Positions 13,401-24,327 of a stretch of 64,000 nt of DNA are shown one piece after another; positions within the stretch are counted from its first letter, which is position 1; each line of letters opens with the position of its first letter. This DNA comes from Calamus simplicifolius (taxonomy: Eukaryota; Streptophyta; Magnoliopsida; Arecales; Arecaceae). Made by a program: the position numbers and the translations under genes. The stretch covers positions 62,001 to 126,000 of the forward strand of contig UESW01000055.1 in NCBI GenBank assembly GCA_900491605.1, written 5' to 3'. The notes below the pieces were generated by a model. The model searched no databases. It was not told the DNA's origin and was given only the letters and a program-made list of their open reading frames with translations.

Positions 13401-13937
13401 TATCGTTTCATTGCACATAGTGATTGGATGATGTTAAATGGCTGATCAATGGGATCAAATGTTAAAAGGTCCAATCCACTGATCATCAAGGACCTGCCAT
13501 CAATTGATCCTAAATTGATCAATCTATTGTCCAGTGTTTTTGCATAACAATTAATCTTATTTTTCTTTTTCTCCATGCTGTATAGAGGGTCTGTACGTAC
13601 GTAGGTATGGAGCAGGCCTACTGCCGTTTTGCGGATAATAATCATATTTCTTATGGATGACAGCGATCTTGATGAGGTCATACGGAGGGCAAACTCCAGT
13701 CAGTACGGCCTGGCGGCTGGAGTTTTCACATCCAATTTGGACATTGCCAACACCTTGACGCGTGCGCTGAGAGCTGGATCGGTATGGATCAATTGCTATG
13801 ATATCTTTGATGCGGCAATTCCTTTTGGTGGCTACAAGATGAGCGGGCAAGGAAGAGAGAAGGGCATGGACGGCCTCAAAGCCTACTTACAGACTAAGGC
13901 AGTTGTGACCCCATTGAAGAACCCTGCATGGTTGTAA
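7417..13937 (+). CDS. ALDH2B: Mitochondrial aldehyde dehydrogenase, ALDH2 family (copy 1, intact, 11 exons)
   Basis: Exons: 7417-7507, 9297-9437, 9583-9725, 9834-9987, 10130-10359, 11189-11278, 12071-12244, 12342-12479, 12935-13072, 13163-13224, 13664-13937. All introns are GT-AG. The spliced length is 1,635 bases, giving 544 residues, close to maize RF2A. The product oxidises aldehydes to acids with NAD+ in mitochondria. Visible features are an Arg/Ser/Leu-rich targeting peptide ([13 protein letters not shown]), then mature sequence from about [18 protein letters not shown] carries the catalytic Asn (about 212), FTGSTQTG at 286-293 binds [11 protein letters not shown] carries the general base Glu (about 311), and GQCCCAGSR carries the nucleophile Cys (about 345). 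The C-terminus has [14 protein letters not shown] and ends NPAWL. The ATG was chosen because it opens the targeting peptide and matches copy 2. Exon phases agree throughout and no lesion was found. Confidence 0.96.
7725..8260. repeat. Degenerate tandem repeat in intron 1 of ALDH2 copy 1
   Basis: Five units of about 100-110 bp start near 7725, 7837, 7942, 8043 and 8153. Each begins with CCATTCCAGTGATTCTGG or a variant. The first three then have ATTATCCCCTTTAATCCGG or a variant followed by ATAAG. The first four carry a version of ATAAATATCGGAT and a T-rich tail; the fifth unit is partial. It lies wholly within the 1,789-base first intron, which is twice as long as the matching intron of copy 2 (871 bases). 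Long open frames across it on both strands are artefacts of the repeat. Confidence 0.75.
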
Positions 13938-14896
13938 TATCCTGATGTCATATGGTCTTGCTAGCTATTCTCTCTCTGATTGTTGATGTTTAAACTCCAA
14001 TAAGCTTGGCTGCAATAATCTGAACATAACACATATATATATATATTTATATTGATATGCGTCAAGCCATTTTTCATAAAAATCTCAAGGAAGTTTCTGA
14101 TGTAAGGTGCCATGCCTGACAACTACTCATCTTTAGGGACTAATTAAGGAGTACTTATTTATTATCTTATGATTTCACTTGGCCTAGATTGAAGCTATGT
14201 ATGACATCAAAGCTTGCATGACTCTTACTATCAAATAAAGAAGATGGGGGCAACAAAATATGTGTGAAATTCCAACCTCTCATCATTCTCAGGTGCCTTG
14301 TCTAAATCGCCATTTGGGAATCCTTGCACTCTGGTGGTATCACCATAGACCTATCCACATCCTCGAGGATAATGGGAGAGGAAAGGCCACCTCTAACCCG
14401 CTTCTTCCCCACCTTTTGCTGCTCTGATCCCTTGATGAGCTCAGACCACCGCTTTCACTGTTTCCTGAGCAAAGGTGAAGCTGGCCATATTAATGGTGAA
14501 CATTAATTCTCCCATTTTAATTTCTTTAGGTGAAGCTATAATGGCCCAACCCTCTTTTTCGCATATTTCACTCTCTTTATCGCATATTTCTTGAGAATTA
14601 ATCTCTTGGAATATGCAACATCTTTAAAAAAAATTATAATCAATTTATATAAATATAATATTTTGAAACTGTATATTCACCGTATAATTATTAAACTATG
14701 GATCGATATCATTGGAGCTACCATTAACTCAATTTGAAAAAAAAAATCTAATACCTAAGTATCCAAATAATATTTTAGTTACCGCAAGCCTTAATTTTAG
14801 ATGAATTATTCATTGTTATTAAAAAAATTAGATTAATTTATGAAACTCTTTTCTTACCAAAAGTAATACTTCAGTTTTAAATTAAAGAACAAATAA
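13938..14896. other. 3' flank of ALDH2 copy 1; no gene seen
   Basis: This holds the 3' untranslated region of copy 1 and AT-rich spacer up to the Gypsy target-site duplication. It contains a short (TA)n at about 14034-14047. A 60-codon open frame at 14324-14506 has no recognisable features. A poly(A) signal cannot be assigned with confidence. Confidence 0.6.
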
Positions 14897-14901
14897 CCTT
14901 T

Positions 14902-16229
14902 TGATGACGCCAAGTCACCTTCTTCAAGCGTTGGGGAAGATGGACGTCCTTCTCATCGGACCCCTGCAAGAAAAGTCTCTGGAGACCAGATGTTCCGGTG
15001 GGTGAGGACCAGATGTTCCGGTGGGTGGGGACCCTCCGACGTTCAAGTTAGTTACTTGGGATCAAATAAGAACTGCTCAGCAGAAGGGAGCTGAGATAGT
15101 TAGGGTTTTGCTAGGAGGAAGAAAGCTAGAAAACCAGTGTTCGAATATCCTTACAACGAGCGCGTGCTTTTATACATGTTCGGATGTCCCCTTTATGTTC
15201 CCATCATCACTGATTCTTAGGAGCCCAGTTCAGTAACAGACAAAATACGGCGCCGACGATGACAAGTTGTACTGTTATCGTACATACCGGATGCATCATG
15301 AGTTACCTGTCAGTATGACCTCACAGATGTCTCGCCTCTAGGGTAGCATTTGGTGCGTGTCACCTGCTGCAACGGGCAGGTGGTGATCTGCATGCCGTGA
15401 CGGGGTATGGCCATGCACAGTGACTAAGATACAACGGATCATACGCCGTTATGAGGCATGGCCACCCTCTGCCACGGATGTGCGGTGGATTATGTGAGCA
15501 TGCCAGGTGGCCCAGAATAACCTGACCATGCGCCGGGGATTGAGATGCCATTCGTGCGCCCTGAGACTGAGTAGGAGGTCCCGGGGGTTAATGTACTGTC
15601 CATGTGCCCCGAGACCGAGAGGTAGGTCTCGGGGGTTGAGATACTGTTCATGTGCCCTGAGACCGAGAGGTAGGTCCCGAGGGTTGAGATACTGTTCATG
15701 TGCCCCGAGACCGAGAGATGGGTCTCGGGGGTTGAGATACTGTTCATGTGCCCCGAGACCGAGAGGTAGGTCTCGGGGGTTGAGATACTGTTCATGTGCC
15801 CCGAGACCGAGAGGTAGGTCTCGGGGGTTGAGATATTGTTCATGTGCCCCCAGACCGAGAGGTTGGTCTCGGAGGTTGAGATACTGTTCATGTGCCTCGA
15901 GATCGAGAGGTTGGTCTCGGGGGTTGAGATACTGTTCATGTGCCCCGAGACCGAGAGGTAGGTCCCGGGGGTTGAGATACTGTATGTGCCCCGAGACCGA
16001 GAGGTAGGTCCCGGGGGTTAAGATACTGTTCATGTGCCCCAAGACCGAGAGGTAGGTCTCGGGGTTGAGATACTGTTCATGTGCCCCGAGATCGAGAGGT
16101 AGGTCCCGCGGGTTGAGATACTGTTCATGTGCCCCGAGACCGAGAGGCAGGTCTTGGGGGTTGATGTAGCCCCCGTCAGCTGCCGCTATCTTTGCCGTTT
16201 ACTCTAACGGCATAGGATTAGCCATATCA
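14902..16229 (-). repeat. Gypsy 3' LTR (left copy)
   Basis: 1,328 bases, matching 26735-27926 along its length. It is longer than its partner because it has two more minisatellite units and a private tandem duplication near 14986-15029 (about 22 bases, containing CCAGATGTTCCGGTGGGTG twice). A TATAAAAG box on the minus strand lies at 15174-15167, so U3 runs from 16229 to about 15170. On the minus strand a purine-rich tract (AGGGGTGAAGGGGCATC) lies immediately before the LTR at about 16246-16230 and fits a plus-strand primer. Confidence 0.93.
15545..16165. repeat. 48-bp hairpin minisatellite in the Gypsy 3' LTR, about 13 units
   Basis: About 13 head-to-tail units of 47-48 bp. The consensus unit is the string TGTTCATGTGCC followed by a hairpin with 9-base arms CCCGAGACC and GGTCTCGGG around the loop GAGAGGTA, then GGTTGAGATAC. 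Several units have one changed arm base, such as GGTCCCGGG. Because 48 is divisible by 3, reading frames stay open across the array and give 16-residue repeats (MNSISTPETYLSVSGH); I treat these as non-coding. The array is in U3, upstream of the TATA box in the element's direction. Confidence 0.92.
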
Positions 16230-16244
16230 GATGCCCCTTCACCC

Positions 16245-16801
16245 CTGAGACGGAGTGGGCCCGTCCTAGTAAAGTGAAAGGGGTGTCACCTCCCAAATGG
16301 CTGATCCCCACTCCTTGCGAATCGCCTCCAGACGCGTGTCTATAGGCGCTGTAGTAACTTTATGCGGGCGGTACAGGGATGTGATGGGGCGGCCAACGCT
16401 ATCCATCCGATTTGCGGCATTCATCCTCGAAGCTGGATTTATCCGTCGAAGTCCGTGAAGAAAGGTGTGCCATCATTACCCATCATAATGACGACGTCAT
16501 CGGTGTCCTCCCATTGGCTGGAAATGATTCGTATCCCACGCTCAGCGATTACCTAGGCAATCCGGCTCATGGTGGAAGCTCGCATGGCAGTCGAGGCGCG
16601 GCGGGACAATTTGAAACTGAATAAAATCTGCATAGAGGGTCGAAAGTGGTCATTCTACCCCTGGGATCGTCATCTCCTTCCCCTGCTTTCTGATTTTCCG
16701 CTTCCTGGTCCACCCCTGCAACTCGAGAGCTCGCGTTCGTCACCTTCCTTCCCAGGTTAGCTCTTCGTTCCTCCTGGGTTTCTTCAATCTTTCGCCTTGC
16801 A
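16245..16801. other. Gypsy internal spacer between 3' LTR and antisense ORF
   Basis: Internal DNA without a domain I can recognise. It would hold the leader and promoter of the antisense ORF that starts near 16802. Two small overlapping open frames on the plus strand (16362-16624) have no family features. Confidence 0.4.
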
Positions 16802-19131
16802 ATGAGTTCCCTGTCTTGGCCTACGGAGGATGATTCGGAGAATCGTTCTTCGCCCGAGAGGCCTCAAGCCTCTCCTTCTCCCCCTTCTTCTCCCCTTGAG
16901 TGGTCCTCCGATTCGGAGGATCACGTCCCTCTAGCCCAGCGGCGGGTCGCCGGGGAGGCTCCCACAGGGCGGCGTCCAGCGGCGGCTGGCTGGAACCCGA
17001 GAGGTCGCCAGGTGAGGGCCGGCACCTCCTGAGGTGCGGGGGCGGAATCCCCGGAAGGGGCTGCTTTCATGGTAACGGGCAACGATTTGGCGAACATTCG
17101 GGCCCGTTACCAAATTCCTCGAGATATTGAGCTCTATCTCCCGACCCCTAATGATAGGGTGATTTCATCCCGACCGGGCCGGGTGGCCATCTATGAGATT
17201 TCTCTGAGAGTGGGCCTCCGCTTGCCTTTCCATCCTTTCTTCGTTAACCTCCTTGACTATTATTCCTTAACTCCTTCCCAGTTGGTCCCAAATTCCTTAC
17301 GCGTCATTTGTGCTTTCGTTATCCTTTGCCATCATCTCCACATCACCCCGCGAGTCTCTCTCTTCCGTTCCTTTTATATTCTCTGATCTCAGAAAGGCTG
17401 GTAGCTGTTCCAGCCCAGGCCCAACCGCGTTCTTAAACTCCTTCTCCCTTCTTCCGTTAAAGGCTGAAAATCCCGATTTTTCTTTGCCAACATTGGCCAA
17501 GTGAAGTCCCGGTGGGGAGACCCTGACCCCCGAGGTAATGCAAACTCCACTATCCACCATGGAGATAGAGAGGCACTAGGGCAGCTGTTGTCCGCCGAAA
17601 TTCCTTGGTATAGCCTGCTTTTGACGGAGGAAAACCTTCGGTCGGTGGGACTTATCTCCTAGTTTGGTAAGTCTCCCTGTACTTAACCAAAGTCTTGCCC
17701 TTGCTCTCGCTCATCATTTTCTTTTTTTTTCTTTTTTTTTTGCTGACCCCGGCCGATACTACGCAGCTATAAAAATCCCAGCGCGCTGACTCATGAAGGC
17801 CGCCGCCAAAAGGAAGGCCCGCGAGGAACCGAGCGAGGGGCGGCGAGCACCAGATTTGAAACGCCCAACAGTGCGGGCACTCGAGCCATCCGCACCGCAG
17901 GAGCCTCCGGTCGCCCCAGAGATAGACTTGACAGTCGACACCCCACCCGAAAGGACCATGAGCGGTGGAGCGGCCCCTGAGGCACCGGCCGCGGGGGGGC
18001 CGGCCATGGAGGTGGAGCCGGCCGTAGAGGAGCCGTCGGCAGCGGGGGGGGGGGGGGGGCTCCTACCCCTGGCGAACCAGCCCCCAGCGAGGCTGCAAGG
18101 GACTGGGGCGAGGGACCATCACAGACGGTAGGCCCACCCCCGGAGAGGACGCCAATGAGCAGCTCTCCATGCGCCGGATCAGAGACCGCCGGAGCTGTCG
18201 AAAGGAGTGGGGCTAGGCGTGGACTATCTCGGGACTCTGTCCTAGATGATGGGCGCCAGGTGGAGCGGCTCATCTCATCGATCCTCGTATCAGAGGTTCA
18301 GGAGGAGCTCAGCCATCTAAAGGCGGCTACCTTCTTTCGTGAGTCATACGCAGCCCTAGTCAAGGTAGTTAGACTATCCACTTCCTGCTCTCGAATTTCT
18401 TGCTGCTCTTCCTTTTCTTTTTGACATGGGGCTCGCACGCAGGTTGCCAACTCCTTGGCTATCACCAGGGAAATTATCCATGGTGAGAAAACCATTGTGT
18501 GGGAGGCCCAAAAAGAGGCGGAGGACGCTCACGCTCGAGCAGAAACTGTAGAGAAGGCCTTAGAATCAGCCAAGACTGCCCGGGATGATGAAATAAAGGC
18601 GGCCGAGAGCCAGACAGAGATAGAGTCTAACCGCCTGCGAGCGGCCCTTAACCAGCTCATGGAAGCCGATAACGCCATCACAGCTAAAGACATGCACATC
18701 TTCGAGTTGGTCGCAACCATCCAAGCGGCCGATAGTCAGGTGAGTGAGGCCAGAGAATTGGCAAGGACAGTGGAGGAAAAATGATGGAGGCCGAAGAAAG
18801 GGCGAAAGGAGCGGAGGAGGAAAGGAATCTAGCCCTAGAGGCTGAGAGGATAGCAGTTGCAACCCTGGCTGCTGAGAGGGGAGCTCTGGCGGCCGAGGTG
18901 GAGGCAGCTGTCGAAATCAGGACCGCTAGAGTTATTGAAGAATTTCGGGCGTCTGAGCATTTCATGGAGGAGCTGACTGAAGCTTCGACGGGGGCATATC
19001 TTCAAGGGTTCCAGCGCGGGAAGGAGAAGGTGGCCAGAGACTTAAACTTTCCCCAGGCCCTTGAAGTGGAGCCGGACCGCCTCTCTGAGATGGGCTCGTC
19101 TGATGATGAGGACGCACCCACCGACTCATGA
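16802..19131 (+). pseudogene. Antisense extra ORF of the Gypsy element ('putative gypsy type transposon' protein)
   Basis: It runs opposite to gag-pol. An acidic/Ser-Pro start (MSSLSWPTEDDSENRSSPER) is followed, in another frame from 17069, by the N-terminal globular domain (VTGNDLANIRARYQIP, then VAIYEISLRVGLRLPFHPF), with its WKSRFFF-type segment near 17460-17490 in a third frame. A proline/alanine-rich basic linker follows (17793-18131), then a long coiled coil rich in Glu, Ala and Lys (18455-19100). It ends LQGFQRGKEKV and an acidic tail. This order matches Transposase_28-type proteins carried antisense by Tat elements, which is family knowledge. Introns probably explain some frame changes (T-rich tracts before AG near 17750 and 18440), but a 16-base G-run at 18044-18059 and other indels suggest decay. 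Its function is not known. Confidence 0.7.
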
Positions 19132-19499
19132 GCCCCATACTGTATTTTGTTTTTGTGAACCCGACGTGGTCGGCATTTTGTGAACACTTTCAAATTAATG
19201 AAACACTCTTCTCAATGGAATTTATCTCCGCTTGATTGCCACTGTCACTTCAAATTCTTTGGCAGCCGACGTGGGACCCTCGGGGGCTTCGTCGGTGTCG
19301 AGCAATCCGTAGCTTACCCTTAGATAATTCGACTTAGCTTTGTAGGACCGGATCTTGGGGTCAGAAGGCACGAAACCTGTGTTCCCAACAGAGCGTAGGA
19401 CCCAAAGGTCAAGATAAAATCGAGCCTTCTGAGTCGCCCGCACGTTGCTTTGCCAACGGTGCGCATCTTTTTGTGCCTGGCTAGCCCGAAGCTTTTGTG

Positions 19500-21090
19500 C
19501 TGACCGGGGTCAGGCTTTATGCCTGGCTGGTTCAGGGCTTTAAGTGCCGTCAGGTGTCGGGCTTTGGGTGCCATGGGGTGTCGGGCTTTAGGTGTCGATG
19601 GGTGTCGGGCTTCATGCCTGGCTGACCCAGGGCTTTAGATGCCGATGGGTGTTGGGCTTTATGCTTGGCTGGCGCAGGGCTTTAGATGCCGACGGGTGTC
19701 GGGCTTCATGCCTGGCTGGCCCAGGGCTTTAGATACCGACAGGTGTCGGGCTTTATGCCTGGCTGACGCAGGGCTTTAGATGCCGACGGGTGTCGGGCTT
19801 TATGCCTGGCTGGCGCAGGGCTTTAGATGCCGGCGGGTATCGGGCTTTGGGTGCCATCGGGTGTCGGGCTTTATGCCTGGCTGCGTAGGGCTTTAGATGC
19901 CGATGGGTGTCGGGCTTTATGCCTGGCTGGCGCAGGGCTTTAGATGTCGATGGGTGTCGGGATTTATGCCTGGCTGGTGCAGAGCTTTATGCCTGGCTGG
20001 CCTAGGGCTTTAGGTGCCGACGGGTGTCGGGCTTTATGCCTGGCTGGTGCAGGGCTTTATGCCTGGCTAGCCCAGGGCTTTAGGTGCCGACGGGTGTCGG
20101 GCTTTATGCCTGGCTGGCCCAGGGCTTTAGGTGCCGATGGGTGTCGGGTTTCATGCCTGGCTGGCGCAGGGCTTTAGATGCCGACGGGTGTTGGGCTTTA
20201 TGCCTGGCTGGTGCAGGGCTTTATGCCTAGCTGGCCTAGGGCTTTAGGTGCCGACGGGTGTCGGGCTTTATGCCTGGCTGGTGCAGGGCTTTATGCCTGG
20301 CTGGCCTAGGGCTTTAGGTGCCGACGGGTGTCGGCTTTATGCCTGGCTGGCCCAGGGCTTTAGGTGCCGACGGGTGTCGGGCTTCATGCCTGGTTGGCCC
20401 AGGCTTTAGGTGCCGACGGGTGTCGGGCTTCATGCCTGGCTGGCCTAGGGCTTTATGTGCCGACGGGTGTCGGGCTTCATGCCTGGCTGGCCTAGGGCTT
20501 TAGGTGCCGATGGGTGTCGGGCTTTATGCCTGGCCGGTGCAGGGCTTTATGCCTGGCTGGCCCAGGGCTTTAGGTGCCGACGGTGTCGGGCTTTTGCCTG
20601 GCTGGTCCAGGGCTTTAGATGCCGACGGGTGTTGGGCTTTATGCCTGGCTGGCCCAGGGCTTTATGTGCCGACGGGTGTCGGGCTTTATGCCTGGCTGGT
20701 GCAGGGCTTTATGCCTGGCTGGCCCAGGGCTTTAGGTGCCGATGGTGTCGGGCTTTATGCCTGGCTGGCCCAGGGCTTTAGGTGCTGATGGGTGTCGGGC
20801 TTTATACCTGGCTGGTACAGGGCATTAGGTGCCGACGGGTGTCGGGCTTTATGCCTGGCTGGCCTAGGGCTTTAGGTGCCGACGGGTGTCGGGCTTCATG
20901 CCTGGCTGACCCAGGGCTTTAGGTGCCGACGGGTGTCGGGCTTTATGCCTGGCTGGTGCAGGGCTTTATGCCTGGCTGACCTAGGGCTTTAGGTACCGAC
21001 GGGTGTCGGGCTTTTTGCCTGGCTGTGCAGGGCTTTAGGTGCCGATGGGTGTCGGGCTTTATGCCTGGCTGGCTCAGGGCTTTAGGTAAA
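19500..21090. repeat. 47-bp satellite array inside the Gypsy element
   Basis: About 1.6 kb of tandem units with a 47-base consensus: GGGCTTTATGCCTGGCTGGC, then CCAGGGCTTTAGGTGCCGAC, then GGGTGTC. The unit is itself a diverged dimer of 23-24 bases (GGGCTTTA...TGGC), and half-unit insertions are frequent. I estimate over 30 units. It sits between the end of integrase and the end of the antisense ORF. Open frames such as MPGWPRALGADGCRA repeats are products of the array, not genes. Tandem arrays in this position are known from Tat/Ogre elements and can seed genomic satellites. Confidence 0.93.
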
Positions 21091-21188
21091 AAGAACTCAG
21101 GAGCTAAAATTAAATTTTGTTAATATAAATAAGGGGCAAAAGCCCAAAAGAATATAGGCACAATATCTGATGTGAGAGGAGGAATGCG

Positions 21189-22150
21189 TTACTGATAGTA
21201 CCGACGAAGGTTGTCTGCATTCCATGTCCTAGGAAGCGGCTTCCCATCGAGCTCTTCAATCTTGTAAGCTCCGTGACGAAGTGTCTCGGCGATCCGATAG
21301 GGTCCTTCCCAATTTGGAGCTAGCTTGCCTCCTTCCATCGGCTTCGAGACTTCAGCCCATCGAAGGATCAGGTCCCCCGGCAGGAAAGTCCTGGGACGCA
21401 CATGGGCGTTGTAATATTTGGCGGCCCGTTGCCGGTAGACCGCCATCCGAAGTCGCGCTCGGTCTCGCATTTCTTCCACCAGGTCGAGGTTCACTCACAG
21501 CTGGTCTGGGTTACCTTCCTCGTTGTACGATTCCACCCGAGGGCTCGGCGAGCCAACCTCCACCGAGATGATGGCTTCGGATCCAAAGACTAAGCTGAAT
21601 GGGGTCTCGCCGGTGGGGGCTCGCGGCGTTGTGTGGTAGGCCCACAACACGTTGGGGAGCTCCTCCACCCATCGTCCCTTACAGTCATCTAGTCGAGATC
21701 TCAGCCATGGAGAATGATTCGATTAGTCACCTCGGCCGCTCCGTTGGTCTGAGGGTGCCCGACGGAAGTGAATTTCTGACGGATGCCCAGCTCGGAGCAG
21801 AATTCCCGAAAGGGCGTGTTATCAAACTGCCAGCCATTGTCGGTGACCAGGGTGTGCGGCAGTCCGAACCGACATATAATGGACTTCTAGAAGAAGGATC
21901 TCACTTTGCTCTCCGTGATCTTAGCAAGGGCTTCGGCTTCAACCCACTTGGTGAAGTGATCAACGACCACTAGGAGGAACTTTCGCTGTCCGGAGGCCGG
22001 GGAAAATGGTCTCAGGATACCCATACCCCACTGGACGAAGGGCCAGGGTGCCACCAAGGGGGTTAACTGAGACGTCGGCTGTCGCTGAATATTAGCATGG
22101 CGCTGACAGCTGTCACATCTCTTAACGAGCTCGGCTGCATCCTCCTTCAT
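21189..22150 (-). pseudogene. Gypsy integrase
   Basis: Minus strand. It starts with the zinc-binding region (CDSCQRHANIQRQP). The catalytic core follows: VVVDHFTKW gives the first Asp, VTDNG the second, and GAAEVTNR the Glu. The C-terminal GPY/F-type segment comes last (GKLAPNWEGPYRIAETL) and ends WNADNLRRYYQ. In-frame stops, for example after KVRSFF near 21887 and two more between 21500 and 21720, break the frame. No chromodomain is visible, as expected for Tat elements. Integrase would insert the cDNA into the host genome. Confidence 0.9.
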
Positions 22151-22168
22151 GGTCAGCCAAAAATACCC

Positions 22169-22396
22169 CTATCGTAGGGCATTGTAAGCTAGGGCTCTGC
22201 CCCCCAGGTGACTTCCATAGATGCCTTCATGGATCTCCCGCAGGATGTAGTCTGATTCTGCCAGTCCCATGCACCTGAGGACCGGGTATGAGAATAATCT
22301 TTGATAAAGCTTCCCGTTCATCATCAAGAACCTCGGGGCCCTCCGCCTGAGTAGCTTGGCCTCAGCAGGGTTCTCTGGGAGAGTACCGTCGGTCAA
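22169..22396 (-). pseudogene. Gypsy linker between second RNase H and integrase
   Basis: Minus strand, same polyprotein. It reads LRRRAPRFLMMNGKLYQRLF and then GLAESDYILREIHEGIYGSH, the usual segment leading into the integrase H2C2 zinc finger (the HEGIYGSHLGGR histidines). A stop at about 22168 separates it from the rest of integrase. Confidence 0.8.
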
Positions 22397-22399
22397 ATA

Positions 22400-22948
22400 T
22401 CAGACGTAGGCATCCATCCAGGAGGGCTCTTGCTCCACCGGCAATGCTTCATCCGCAACTTCAATGCTTGGGGCATGGAGGTGCTCCACATATGTTCTTT
22501 CCAGCGTCCCATCGGCCGAAGTGGCTAAACGGGATAATGCGTCGGCTCTGGCATTCTCCGCTCGAGGAATGTAGCTGATACGGAAGTAAGAGAACTGAGA
22601 GGCTTGGGACTGCACCTTGCTCAGATAGCGGGACATGGTTGGGTCCCTAGCTTCGTACTCCTCAATGATCTGCCCAGAAACAAGCTGAGAGTCCGTGAAG
22701 GCCCTCAAACGCCCCACGCCTAACTCCTCAGCCAACCTCATTCCTGCTAGCAAAGCTTCATACTCCGCCTGGTTGTTAGTTGCCGGGAACTGGAATATGA
22801 AAGCATACTCCACCGCATCCCCCTCAGGGCTCGCAAGAATGAGTCCGGCTCCGCTTCCTTGAGAATTTGCTGCTCCATCCACATGCAAAATCCAGTCGTC
22901 CTTTTTCACCTCCTCGGTCGGGGAGGGTCTACACACTCCTCCGGGCAT
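22400..22948 (-). pseudogene. Gypsy second (archaeal-type) RNase H
   Basis: Minus strand. WILHVDGAANSQGSGAG gives the first Asp, NNQAEYEALLAGM the Glu, FTDSQLVSGQI the second Asp, and RADALSRLA carries the last acidic site. This domain is additional to the RNase H attached to RT and marks the Tat lineage. It would degrade the RNA strand of the RNA-DNA hybrid. The domain itself looks intact. Confidence 0.9.
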
Positions 22949-22989
22949 ACCTCCTCCACACCCCTCTCAGTCCAGGAACACTCAACCAA

Positions 22990-24291
22990 GAAATCAGCTA
23001 TCACCTGAGACTTCATGGCCGACCTTGGCTGGATGGATAGGTCAAACTCACTTAGTTTAATGGCCCATTTGGCTAGCCGACCGGAGGTGTCAGGGCGAGA
23101 CAAGATGGTCCGAAGAGGTTGGTCCGTGAGCACCACGATGGGATGAGCTTGAAAGTAAGGTCAGAAACGTTGAGCAGAGACCACCAGGGAAAAAATGATC
23201 TTTTTGGTTCTAGAGTATCTGGTCTCAGCATCATGAAGTACCTTGCTGGTGTAATAGATCGGCTTCTGGACCCCATTAACATCCATGCGCACGAGCACAG
23301 AGCTGACAGCTTCAGGGGAGGTTGCAAGATATAGGAAGAGCTCCTCTCCATTCTTTGGCTTGGACAACAGCGGGGGAGTGGACAAAAATTGCTTCAACTC
23401 CTCAAAGGCATCTTGACACTCCTTTGTCCACTCGAAGCCGTTGACCTTGCGCAGCGCCTTAAAGATGGGTAGGCACCTTTATGCCGATCTTGACATGAAG
23501 CGACTTAAAGCCGCCACCCTCCTAGTTAGGCGTTGCACCTCCTTCTTGTTAGCTGGGGGCCTCATCTCTAAGATAGCCCTGATCTTGTCAGGGTTGGCCT
23601 CAATCCCTCGCTGGGTTACCATAAAGCCCAGAAACTTGCCTGCCGCCACTCCAAAGGCGCACTTGTGGGGGTTAAGCCTCATCCGATACTGGCGCAGGTT
23701 GTTGAAGGTCTCCTCGAGGTCGGGGACATGGTCGGCAGCACTGATGCTCTTGGTCAGCATATCATCCATGTACACCTCCATGTTGCACCCTATCTGGTCC
23801 TCAAAGATCTTATTCATCAACCTTTGATAGGTGACTCCAGCATTCTTCAGCCCAAACGGCATCACCTTGTAACAGTAAATCCCCTTTTCTGTAATAAAAG
23901 AGGTGGCTTCTTCATTTGCCGGATTCATCCTGATCTGATTGTACCCCGAGAATGCATCCATGAAACTAAGAGTTTCATGCCCGGACGTGGCGTCCACTAG
24001 CTGGTCGATCCGGGGCAATGAGAAGCTGTCTTTGGGGCATGCCTTGTTGAGGTCGGTGAAGTCCACGCACATCCTCCAGCTTCCACTGGCCTTGCAAACC
24101 ATCACGACATTCGCCAGCCAGTCTGGGTAGTATACCTCGCGGATGTGACCGGCCGCCAGTAGCTTCCGCACCTCTTCATCCATAGCCTTCTGTCGATCGG
24201 GGGCGAAACTCCTTTTCTTCTGCCGGATAGGTCGGCACTCCGTCCGAATGTTAAGTTGATGGGTAATCACCTCTTCTGGAATTTCCGGCAT
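22990..24291 (-). pseudogene. Gypsy reverse transcriptase and attached RNase H
   Basis: Minus strand. The RT core spans 24291-23479. It starts with the polyprotein run PEEVITHQLNIRTECRPIRQ and has MCVDFTDLNKACPKD, the strand LSFMDAFSGYNQI, MPFGLKNAGVTYQ, and the active-site box YMDDM at 23772-23758. It ends at the ANKKEVQRL thumb. After a break the degenerate RNase H follows at 23397-23000 (LFLYLATSPEAVSSVLVR, then QKPIYYTSKVLHDAE), with one more stop near 23160. RT copies the element RNA into DNA in virus-like particles. Confidence 0.92.
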
Positions 24292-24327
24292 ATCAAACGC
24301 CGACCAGGCGAAAACATCCGCATTAGC

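Noticed and set aside
15449..16042. A 197-codon minus-strand frame with 16-residue repeats, resembling a repeat protein
   Set aside because: The 48-bp unit is a multiple of 3, so several frames on both strands stay open. The region is LTR U3 and the same array with different copy number lies in the other LTR.
15545..16165. CRISPR-like look of regular repeats
   Set aside because: Units are contiguous with no unique spacers, the genome is a plant, and the array belongs to an LTR.
19944..20788. Open frames with MPGWPRALGADG repeats
   Set aside because: They come from the 47-bp satellite; frame openness follows from the repeat, not from selection.
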